Of a DNA stretch of 6,275 bases, positions 1 through 4,973 are shown piece after piece. A program made the position numbers and the translations under genes. The DNA is from Chthonomonadaceae bacterium (lineage in GTDB: Bacteria; Armatimonadota; Chthonomonadetes; Chthonomonadales; Chthonomonadaceae), in assembly GCA_014377395.1 (NCBI GenBank), contig JACMPS010000040.1, positions 1 to 6,275 on the forward strand, in the 5' to 3' direction. Numbering within the stretch: the first letter of the stretch is position 1; every line of letters starts with the position of its first letter. The notes under the pieces are model-generated. The model made no database searches. It was not told the DNA's origin and worked only from the letters and a program-made list of their open reading frames with translations.

Positions 1-1
1 C

Positions 2-316
2 GTTTATGCACGTGAGGCACCCGAACTCGCGACGGAACGAAACAGCTCCGCGAAAGACTGGTCGGCAAACAATCGTGCAAACCAGATTCGTGCGACAGGG
101 CGTTACACTGATGTTCTCACCGAGCAGTTTCCCTGGACAAAACGATACGGCAGTACTGATTATATCGCATTGCTTGACACTCATTCCAGTCATCAACTGC
201 TCTCGCCCGAAGTCAAAAAGCGACTTCACACGGGCATTATTGAAGTACTTGAAAAGTACGGCGGCGAAATCGAGATTGATTACATCGCCGTTCTTTATCT
301 CGCTCGAAAGGCTTAA
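2..316 (+). CDS. Class I SAM-dependent methyltransferase, C-terminal part (5' end outside window)
   Basis: This frame is open from the left edge to TAA at 314-316 and gives 104 residues. It reads like the C-terminus of UbiE/Methyltransf_11-type methyltransferases: a VYAREAPEL segment, then TDVLTEQFPWTKRYGSTDYI, a helical stretch with SSHQLLSPEVKKRL, and a closing IDYIAVLYLARKA strand. The Y-x-x-L-x-T-x-S-x-H-x-x-L-x-P pattern and final VLYLARK strand are, from memory of the family, typical of its substrate-lid and last beta strand. The SAM-binding GxGxG motif would lie left of the window, so substrate cannot be named. A longer overlapping frame starting at 6 is a shadow of this gene. The GNAT gene follows after one base, so the two are probably co-transcribed. 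Family assignment is recognition by eye, without a search. Confidence 0.75.
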   Translation, partial: VYAREAPELATERNSSAKDWSANNRANQIRATGRYTDVLTEQFPWTKRYGSTDYIALLDTHSSHQLLSPEVKKRLHTGIIEVLEKYGGEIEIDYIAVLYLARKA

Positions 317-317
317 T

Positions 318-851
318 GTGTCCCTGACCGTCACCCTTCGTAGCGCAGACGCGACCTCAAAACACATCGTCGAGCATTTCTTTCTGAACTTTTTCGTGGA
401 ACTGTCCCAGTACGATCCGAAAATGGAGATTAACGCACATGGTCTCCCGGTTTACGGAGGCTTTGATGGAGCAGAAGAGGTTAAGACGCCCGAAGAGTGT
501 GTTCGCTTTAACTGGTGGATACGGGACAGGGGAGAGTGGATCATCATTGAGGTAGAGGGGAAACCCGCAGGATTTGCGATGGTGTTTGACCGACAAGCCC
601 CTTTGCCGGACGGGATTGATCTGGAGTTGATGGATTTCTACATCGCCCCGAAATATCGTCGCAAAGGGGTTGGGCAAGAAGCGGCAAAACAGATTTTCGA
701 CAGAAGACGCGGTAAGTGGGTTCTCTACGAACTGGCGGCGAACACACCTGCCTTGAAGTTCTGGCATAGATTTTTGGAGGACTATACGGACGGCAATTTC
801 GAGAATCTGGAAGACGGAACACAACAAAGGTTCGATAACCGTAGCCTGTAG
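318..851 (+). CDS. GNAT-family N-acetyltransferase
   Basis: A 177-residue protein that probably transfers an acetyl group from acetyl-CoA to an unidentified amine. The acetyl-CoA motif is YRRKGVGQEAA at about residues 113-123, the R/Q-x-x-G-x-G signature of motif A, preceded by the strand LELMDFYIAP. NTPALKFWHRF at 142-152 matches the usual motif B region (N-x-x-A-x-x-F-W/Y). The N-terminus TLRSADATSKHIVEHFFLNF fits the first strand and helix of the fold. I chose GTG at 318 because GAAAGG at 306-311 lies six bases upstream, because the methyltransferase stop is one base away, and because sequence further upstream in this frame is the methyltransferase read out of frame. An ATG at 316 in another frame stops after three codons. 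The length is normal for a single GNAT domain. The pairing with a methyltransferase does not reveal the substrate. Confidence 0.85.
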   Translation: MSLTVTLRSADATSKHIVEHFFLNFFVELSQYDPKMEINAHGLPVYGGFDGAEEVKTPEECVRFNWWIRDRGEWIIIEVEGKPAGFAMVFDRQAPLPDGIDLELMDFYIAPKYRRKGVGQEAAKQIFDRRRGKWVLYELAANTPALKFWHRFLEDYTDGNFENLEDGTQQRFDNRSL

Positions 852-896
852 TATCATCCCAACAGGGGGCAGAGTATTTCCATTATTGTGGCTAAT

Positions 897-1421
897 TTAC
901 CAAATTTCTGCCATTGCTGAGAAACGGTGCGTAGGCGCACTACGGGTGAACAAACCGGGCGTGATTCGCTCGAAGATGCCAACGTTTACAATAGTTTTCT
1001 TGCATAACCAGAAGTGTGATCCTCTGTAGACGAATAACCCATTATAAATCATTTGCCCCCATTCGTTTGGAGCAATTCGTAGGGTTTTCCCTAACCACTT
1101 TCGGTTAGGCGCACCTCCACACTCGATATTGTACTGAAAAGAAGCTAAAACTAAATTGTTGTTTCCTTCGACATGGACGCACCCCGCCGTAATCGAATGA
1201 AAAGTAGAACTAACTCTAATATCCTCGGTTGGTTGAGTGCGTTGCTTGTAGTTCGTGTTATAGCGAAGTGAATGGTATAACCTTTGGATGTTAATGATGT
1301 CAGTAAGATTGTAAGGAATTTTTACTGCTTCTGGAATGGCGTTTCGAAGAATCGCTCTTTTGCCGCCGCGTGCACTTTTCGTCCAGACGGTTTCGATCTC
1401 CTGAATGACAACGATTCCCAT
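897..1421 (-). CDS. Hypothetical protein, 174 residues
   Basis: I do not recognise this protein. The frame runs from ATG at 1421 to TAA at 897-899. Its composition looks like a real soluble protein: mixed alpha/beta, rich in N, Y, I and aromatics, with no signal peptide and no obvious membrane segment. Notable stretches are YNLTDIINIQRLYHSLRYN near the N-terminal third and LRIAPNEWGQMIYNGLFVYR in the C-terminal half. Cysteines are few and do not form a metal-binding pattern. Codons are visibly richer in A/T than those of the clp genes, which may point to separate acquisition. There is no good Shine-Dalgarno before the ATG. A weak promoter-like pair, TTGAGC (1484-1479) and GATAAA (1460-1455) with 18 bases between, lies upstream on the minus strand. 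It converges with the GNAT gene, with 45 bases between the stops. Function unknown. Confidence 0.6.
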   Translation of the reverse strand: MGIVVIQEIETVWTKSARGGKRAILRNAIPEAVKIPYNLTDIINIQRLYHSLRYNTNYKQRTQPTEDIRVSSTFHSITAGCVHVEGNNNLVLASFQYNIECGGAPNRKWLGKTLRIAPNEWGQMIYNGLFVYRGSHFWLCKKTIVNVGIFERITPGLFTRSAPTHRFSAMAEIW

Positions 1422-1529
1422 AATTTTATAGTAACCCCGTTTTATCTTTAGAGTTTTATCGCTTGATTGCTATCCTTTGCTCAATTAAAGGGAGAATTGA
1501 CTTCGAGGGTGCTAAAGAAATCTTTCGGT

Positions 1530-1583
1530 GTGTCCGAAGGACACGGGGCGTACTCGCCTCTAGCGCGGAATTCATTCCTGCGG
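1530..1583. repeat. Composite hairpin repeat, copy 1
   Basis: Two small inverted repeats in tandem. The first is GTGTCC-GAA-GGACAC at 1530-1544. The second is centred on GGAAT-TC-ATTCC at 1567-1578, and its stem extends through CGC/GCG past one bulged T. The 28 bases at 1555-1582 reappear in reverse complement at 1952-1979 with a single mismatch. The same two-part layout (GAAG-loop hairpin, then a GGAAT palindrome) recurs at 2070-2120. I infer a dispersed palindromic element. No T-run follows on either strand, so it does not look like an intrinsic terminator. Confidence 0.7.
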
Positions 1584-1626
1584 AGAACGGTACTAACTCC
1601 ACTCTTCCAAGACATTTTTACAAGAA

Positions 1627-1634
1627 AGAGGAAA
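1627..1634 (+). promoter_or_regulatory. Ribosome binding site of the four-cysteine protein
   Basis: AGAGGAAA, with its GAGG at 1628-1631, lies ten bases before ATG 1642. It supports that ATG rather than the in-frame TTG at 1636, which would sit too close to this site. Confidence 0.6.
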
Positions 1635-1641
1635 TTTGACA

Positions 1642-1929
1642 ATGGCATCGGAACGCCGAATGTCGTGCTGGATGTGTCCGCGCTATGATCGTGCTGAGCG
1701 GCACTGCAAAGACGGCAAAACCAACCCGAAACGAAAATCCGAAACAAAAGAAGTGGCGGAGCAACTGGGAGTACAAAGCATTTGTCACTATAACCCTTAC
1801 CGTGATTTGTTTGCGATACGGATGTACTTCCCGGAAAGCCCAATGGCGAAAACCGTGCGCCGCCGCTCCCGAAGGCGCGGCGGCGTGGATGTCATCGAAA
1901 TTTTAGAGGGAGAGAGCGGCAATGCTTGA
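1642..1929 (+). CDS. Small four-cysteine protein, putative metal-binding, 95 residues
   Basis: The protein is 95 residues from ATG 1642, with a good ribosome binding site. Cysteines 9, 12, 22 and 48 form C-x2-C-x9-C-x25-C, followed by H49. This could ligate zinc or an iron-sulphur cluster, but that is inference. The first half (CWMCPRYDRAERHCKDG, then KTNPKRKSETKEVAEQLG and SICHYNPYRD) looks like a compact, constrained domain. The C-terminal third is different: an arginine-rich block at about residues 73-79 and an acidic end. The DNA for the Arg block forms a 9-bp GC hairpin at 1858-1885. There is no signal peptide or membrane segment. The gene stands alone between two inverted copies of the GGAAT repeat. 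I do not recognise a named family. Minus-strand open frames across it are shadows. Confidence 0.7.
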   Translation: MASERRMSCWMCPRYDRAERHCKDGKTNPKRKSETKEVAEQLGVQSICHYNPYRDLFAIRMYFPESPMAKTVRRRSRRRGGVDVIEILEGESGNA

Positions 1930-1951
1930 CTTCGTTGGCGGGAGCATTTGT

Positions 1952-1979
1952 CGCAGGAATAAATTCCGCGCTAGAGGCG
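1952..1979. repeat. GGAAT palindromic repeat, copy 2 (inverted relative to copy 1)
   Basis: This copy is centred on GGAAT-AA-ATTCC (1956-1967) and continues into GCGCTAGAGGCG. Reverse-complemented, it matches 1555-1582 at 27 of 28 positions. The two copies therefore form an inverted pair bracketing the four-cysteine gene, about 425 bases outer edge to outer edge. No GAAG-loop hairpin adjoins this copy. Confidence 0.7.
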
Positions 1980-2069
1980 TTCCGCCCGCGCCCAATCGCA
2001 AACATCTGCTCAACGATTCGCAGACCTTCCTTCGGACGCACCACTTTTGCTTCACTGCTCTTGCATCCA

Positions 2070-2120
2070 GTCCACGAAGGTGGACTTCGCTTCTTTTAAG
2101 CCGGGGAATTCATTCCCCGG
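2070..2120. repeat. Composite hairpin repeat, copy 3, just downstream of clpX
   Basis: The hairpin GTCCAC-GAAG-GTGGAC (2070-2085) is followed after 15 bases by a perfect 9-bp stem, CCGGGGAAT/ATTCCCCGG, with a TC loop (2101-2120). It lies 14 bases beyond the clpX stop on the minus strand. It could stabilise or loosely terminate the clpX mRNA, but no T-run follows the stem in that direction, so I do not call it a standard terminator. Layout and core match copy 1. Confidence 0.7.
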
Positions 2121-2134
2121 ACTCTCTCCTCGCA

Positions 2135-3430
2135 TTACGATGCCTGTTTCAGTTGGGTCGTGGTGTAGATTTCCGGCTCGGCTTTGTCGCGTACCGTCTC
2201 TTCCGTAATCACGACACGCTTTATGTCTTTGGAAGAGGGAATCTCGAACATCGTGTCCATCATGATTTCTTCGATGATCGTTCGCAACGCCCGCGCCCCG
2301 GTGCTACGTTGCATCGCCTCGTGAGCAATCGCTCGTAATCCCCCATCCGTAAACTCCAACTCTACGCCATCGAACTCGAAAAACTTATGGAATTGTTTGA
2401 CCAGCGCGTTTTTCGGCTCCGTCAAAATCTTCATCAGGGCTTCTTCGTCCAGTCCGTCCAGTGTGGCAACCACAGGCAGACGCCCGATGAACTCCGGGAT
2501 CAGTCCAAACTTCAGCAGGTCATCGGGCATGACGTGCGAGAAAATGTTGTTCTTAAGGGCGAGTTTGTCGGATTTCGTGGGTACGTCGGCGAGAATGCCC
2601 ATCACGCGGGTGTTCATGCGTCGCTCAATGATGTTTGCGAGTCCCTCGAACGCACCACCGCAAATAAACAGAATCGAAGACGTATCGAGTTGAACGTACT
2701 CCTGTTGGGGATGCTTGCGCCCGCCCTGCGGCGGAACGTTAGCAACGGTACCTTCCAGAATTTTGAGCAGGGCTTGCTGAACGCCTTCGCCGCTCACGTC
2801 GCGGGTGATCGAAGGGTTTTCCGATTTGCGGGAGATTTTATCAATCTCATCAATGTAGATAATGCCGCGCTGTGCAAGTTTAATCGTCTGATCAATCGTG
2901 CCGCCGGGATTGGCACTGTCCGCCGACTGCAAAAGTTTCAGCAGGATATTCTCTACGTCTTCCCCGACATAGCCCGCCTCAGTCAAGGAGGTAGCATCAG
3001 CAATCGCAAAAGGAACGTTCAGGATTTTCGCCAGCGTTTGTGCGAGAAGCGTTTTGCCGGAACCCGTCGGCCCCAAAAGCAAAATGTTGGATTTTTGCAA
3101 TTCAATGTCGTTGGAAGCAAGATTGATACGCTTGTAGTGGTTGTAGACAGCAACGGCGAGCGCGCGCTTCGCCCTTTCCTGCCCCACCACATACTGGCTC
3201 ATAATCCGGTAAATCTCTTTGGGTTTCGGAACCCCGACCACCGTGTCAATGCGCCCGGAACGTTCCTGCTCGGAGGCTCCGCTTTGGATAATGTCATTAC
3301 AGAGGTCTACGCAGTCAAGGCAAACGCCCCCATGCACGCCTAAAATCAACTTTTTGACCTGCTCACGGGTCTTACCACACAGCACACAACGGGTATCGTT
3401 GCGTTCGCCTCGATCATACGCTCTGGACAA
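2135..3430 (-). CDS. clpX: ATP-dependent Clp protease ATP-binding subunit ClpX
   Basis: ClpX is the hexameric AAA+ unfoldase that recognises tagged proteins, unfolds them and threads them into ClpP. The protein has 431 residues, a normal full length. In order: an N-terminal zinc-binding domain with C15, C18, C37 and C40; Walker A GPTGSGKT at 120-127; pore-1 loop GYVG at 153-156; Walker B with D194-E195 (IIYIDEIDKI); RKH loop at 238-240; the ClpP-docking loop at about 277-279, which reads M-G-I where [LIV]-G-[FL] is usual; GLIPEFIGRLPV with the likely arginine finger R317; and the sensor-2 GAR with R380. The start is TTG at 3430-3428: an in-frame TGA lies two codons upstream and GGAG (3442-3439) sits eight bases before the TTG. 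It is the last gene of the minus-strand cluster, 94 bases after clpP. Confidence 0.98.
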   Translation of the reverse strand: MSRAYDRGERNDTRCVLCGKTREQVKKLILGVHGGVCLDCVDLCNDIIQSGASEQERSGRIDTVVGVPKPKEIYRIMSQYVVGQERAKRALAVAVYNHYKRINLASNDIELQKSNILLLGPTGSGKTLLAQTLAKILNVPFAIADATSLTEAGYVGEDVENILLKLLQSADSANPGGTIDQTIKLAQRGIIYIDEIDKISRKSENPSITRDVSGEGVQQALLKILEGTVANVPPQGGRKHPQQEYVQLDTSSILFICGGAFEGLANIIERRMNTRVMGILADVPTKSDKLALKNNIFSHVMPDDLLKFGLIPEFIGRLPVVATLDGLDEEALMKILTEPKNALVKQFHKFFEFDGVELEFTDGGLRAIAHEAMQRSTGARALRTIIEEIMMDTMFEIPSSKDIKRVVITEETVRDKAEPEIYTTTQLKQAS

Positions 3431-3452
3431 AGATCACTCTCCGATATAAAAA

Positions 3453-3504
3453 GTATTAAGGGTTGAGTGTTAAGTATTGAGGCTTAACACTCAACACTTA
3501 ACAC
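3453..3504. repeat. Heptamer repeats forming a 13-bp hairpin in the clpP-clpX gap
   Basis: Four 7-base units of the type GTATTAA, GGGTTGA, GTGTTAA, GTATTGA (3453-3480) are followed, after GGC, by three reverse-complement-type units: TTAACAC, TCAACAC, TTAACAC (3484-3504). A perfect 13-bp stem (3462-3474 with 3483-3495) and an 8-base loop result. The block fills most of the 94-base gap just upstream of the clpX ribosome binding site. It resembles in style the short tandemly repeated heptanucleotides of cyanobacteria, without implying common origin. It could affect the clpP/clpX expression ratio. No T-run follows on the minus strand within the stem's usual distance, although a T-rich stretch (3455-3446) lies further along. 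Confidence 0.8.
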
Positions 3505-3524
3505 TGCATTGACTCTCTGACTAC

Positions 3525-4136
3525 TTATGCCTTTTTATCCGCGATTTTATCAATGATTCCGTACTCAAGTGCCTCCGGGGGAGACATAAAGTAATCACGA
3601 TCCATATCACGGCGCACTTTGTCGAACGGTTGCCCGGTATGCTTGGCGAGAATACCGTTCAAGTTGTCATGGGCGCGAACCATTTCTTTCAGACGGATTT
3701 CGGCGTCCTGCACGGTTCCTTCGTAGCCACCCGCGACGGCATGAATCATAATCCGGGAATTGGGAAGCGCGTAGCGTTTGCCCGCCGCTCCTCCCGCAAG
3801 CAGAATGGCTCCCATAGAAGCCGCCATGCCCACACAGATTGTGGCGACATCGCACTTGACGAGTTGCATCACGTCGTACATTGCTAGCCCTGCGGAAACG
3901 GAACCGCCGGGAGAGTTGATGTAGAGTTCGATGTCGGCATCCGGGTCTTCTTTTTCAAGAAACAGCATTTCCGCGATCACAAGATTCGCAAGGTGATCGG
4001 AGACGGGTTCGCCGATGAAAATGATTCGGTCTTTGAGCAAACGAGAGTAAATATCATAAGCCCGCTCGCCGCGAGCGCTTTGCTCCACGACCATCGGGAT
4101 GACGTTTTGCGGCACACGAGAAAAACGATCCATCAT
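3525..4136 (-). CDS. clpP: ATP-dependent Clp protease proteolytic subunit ClpP
   Basis: ClpP is the serine peptidase that forms the 14-subunit degradation chamber served by ClpX. From ATG 4136 it has 203 residues. The catalytic triad is S107 in VGMAASMGA, H132 in SRIMIH and D181 in DRDYFMS, spaced as in E. coli ClpP. Also present are LYINSPGGSVSAGLAMYD and the start NVIPMVVEQSARGERAYDIYSRLL. The start is chosen because AGGAGG (4150-4145) lies eight bases before ATG 4136; a TTG at 4166 would put that site inside the gene. A second ATG follows immediately at 4133. One oddity: after the catalytic His the usual Q-P-[LS]-G-G reads A-V-A-G-G. The gene follows the zinc-binding gene by about 100 bases and precedes clpX, so co-transcription is likely. 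Confidence 0.98.
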   Translation of the reverse strand: MMDRFSRVPQNVIPMVVEQSARGERAYDIYSRLLKDRIIFIGEPVSDHLANLVIAEMLFLEKEDPDADIELYINSPGGSVSAGLAMYDVMQLVKCDVATICVGMAASMGAILLAGGAAGKRYALPNSRIMIHAVAGGYEGTVQDAEIRLKEMVRAHDNLNGILAKHTGQPFDKVRRDMDRDYFMSPPEALEYGIIDKIADKKA

Positions 4137-4144
4137 TGATGTAA

Positions 4145-4150
4145 CCTCCT
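4145..4150 (-). promoter_or_regulatory. Perfect Shine-Dalgarno deciding the clpP start
   Basis: AGGAGG on the minus strand lies eight bases before ATG 4136 and rules out the longer frame beginning with TTG 4166. It is the strongest ribosome binding site in the window. Confidence 0.9.
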
Positions 4151-4238
4151 GGGGAATTTCGGGCAAGTATGGAAGCGCAAACAGGCTCGCTAGCCCATTC
4201 GCGTTCAGGTGTCAAACGTTGCCACAACCCTCTCCCTT

Positions 4239-4541
4239 TTAATTATCGGTAGATTCGGTGGCGTCTACAGGTGTTTCTACGGTTTGCGAAGAGGTTTCAA
4301 TAGCCTGACCGGGTTGTGCGCTTTGCTCGGCGCGTTCCTGTTGTAATTTCCGGGATTGGATGATGTCGTTGCAGAGGTCTACGCAGTCAATGCAGACGCC
4401 CCCGTGTGCTCCGAGGATGAGTTTATTGGCTTTTTCGCGGGACTTGCCACAGAGGACGCAACGATTGTCGTTCCGATCCGCCCGGTCATAAACTTTGCCG
4501 GGTTGAGGTTTCGCCACTTGCGCGGTGAGTTGTTCTTCCAA
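4239..4541 (-). CDS. Stand-alone ClpX-type zinc-binding (C4) domain protein
   Basis: From TTG 4541 this is 100 residues. The core at about residues 17-63 has four cysteines (28, 31, 50, 53) and matches the N-terminus of the neighbouring ClpX at 37 of 47 aligned residues, including the shared RNDxRCVLCGK and HGGVC[LI]DCVDLCNDIIQS. It has no AAA+ module. A tail of about 35 residues, rich in E, T, S and Q, follows. In ClpX this domain dimerises and binds adaptors and some substrates; here I infer a modulator or decoy for ClpXP. The start is uncertain. The same frame stays coding-like (PDSLSKEELVALISQLEEQL) back to TAA 4592-4590, so the true start may lie at ATT 4589 or CTG; TTG 4541 lacks a clear ribosome binding site. 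It sits between tig and clpP on the same strand, probably in their operon. Remnant of a duplicated clpX is the alternative reading. Confidence 0.85.
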   Translation of the reverse strand: MEEQLTAQVAKPQPGKVYDRADRNDNRCVLCGKSREKANKLILGAHGGVCIDCVDLCNDIIQSRKLQQERAEQSAQPGQAIETSSQTVETPVDATESTDN

Positions 4542-4589
4542 TTGCGAGATCAGGGCAACTAACTCTTCTTTGGATAACGAATCAGGAAT

Positions 4590-4606
4590 TTACATTTTCC
4601 GTCTCC
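4590..4606 (-). promoter_or_regulatory. Shine-Dalgarno plus ATG-TAA start-stop before the zinc-binding gene
   Basis: On the minus strand GGAG (4606-4603) is followed after seven bases by ATG (4595-4593) and at once by TAA (4592-4590). Both are in frame with the zinc-binding gene, which continues as ATT CCT GAT TCG and so on with no ATG before the cysteine core. This is either a minimal start-stop ORF that holds ribosomes near an ATT/CTG restart, or a codon-2 nonsense mutation or sequencing error. See findings. Confidence 0.55.
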
Positions 4607-4628
4607 GATCAGCGATAGGTATCTACCC

Positions 4629-4822
4629 CCTCCCCTCATGCAAGGGAAATCTTGCGAATAGTTGAGCAAGAGTTTGTAATTGGAACGGGTTGGGTTGGGG
4701 TTAAAAAGCATTAAATGGTTTTGTGTAGCAGGAATAAATTCCGCCCCCCTGTCCCGCCTCATTTCAGAGATCGTAGTGAATTTTCAACCCCCTCCTAACA
4801 TCTCCCTTGCATAAGAGGGAGG
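4629..4822. repeat. Inverted pair of TCCCTTGCAT elements
   Basis: The element at 4801-4822 reads TCTCCCTTGCATAAGAGGGA and onward, and folds into a 6-bp CTCCCT/AGGGAG stem. The sequence at 4629-4647, reverse-complemented, reads TTCCCTTGCATGAGGGGAGG. The two are imperfect inverted copies about 170 bases apart. GGAAT repeat copy 4 lies between them. Confidence 0.5.
4728..4744. repeat. GGAAT palindromic repeat, copy 4
   Basis: GCAGGAATAAATTCCGC is identical over 17 bases to part of copy 2 (1953-1969) and contains GGAAT-AA-ATTCC at 4731-4742. The flanks differ from copy 2, so only the core is shared. Confidence 0.6.
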
Positions 4823-4933
4823 AATAAAACTAATATGCTAACTCGTCTGAGCATAAAGAAAAGACCTGATTGATGTACTTGTCTTCACTTGCTTCAGAGA
4901 CAGGAACAAGATCGAAGGCATTTGCATCCGCTC

Positions 4934-4973
4934 CCCTCTCCCTAACCCGTCTCAGCGGGTGGCAGGGAGAGGG
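4934..4973. repeat. REP-like hairpin downstream of tig
   Basis: A 10-bp stem CCCTCTCCCT/AGGGAGAGGG (4934-4943 with 4964-4973) encloses a small asymmetric bulge and a second 5-bp stem ACCCG/CGGGT (4945-4949 with 4956-4960) around a 6-base loop. It lies about 40 bases beyond the tig stop on the minus strand. No T-run follows, so I regard it as a repetitive extragenic palindrome that may protect or attenuate the tig transcript, not as a canonical terminator. GGGTGAG occurs twice nearby (4971 and 4990). Confidence 0.7.

Noticed and set aside
1467..1843. Open frames on both strands over 1467-1688 and 1481-1843
   Set aside because: They cover the repeat and the four-cysteine gene in other frames; the proteins look like noise.
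2101..2120. Perfect hairpin after clpX as an intrinsic terminator
   Set aside because: No T-run follows on the minus strand, and the same palindrome family occurs elsewhere unconnected with gene ends.
1922..2338. Plus-strand open frame starting with ATG that overlaps the end of the four-cysteine gene
   Set aside because: It has a purine-rich stretch upstream, but after about ten residues it enters the GGAAT repeat and then runs antisense through the clpX 3' end; the composition is not protein-like.
2387..3343. Long plus-strand open frame antisense to clpX
   Set aside because: A shadow of clpX codon usage; the minus-strand ClpX is unambiguous.
3453..3504. CRISPR-like array
   Set aside because: Seven-base units without spacers, in mirrored orientation; not a CRISPR.
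4137..4166. Ten-residue N-terminal extension of ClpP from TTG 4166
   Set aside because: The perfect AGGAGG lies inside this extension, eight bases before ATG 4136.
4559..4762. Minus-strand 67-residue open frame upstream of the zinc-binding gene
   Set aside because: It translates the repeat copies and overlaps the zinc-binding gene in another frame; there is no domain and no ribosome binding site.
4838..4927. A 29-codon minus-strand ORF with ATG near a GGGAG
   Set aside because: Very short, within repeat-flanked DNA, composition not distinctive, and it competes with another coding-like frame in the same segment.
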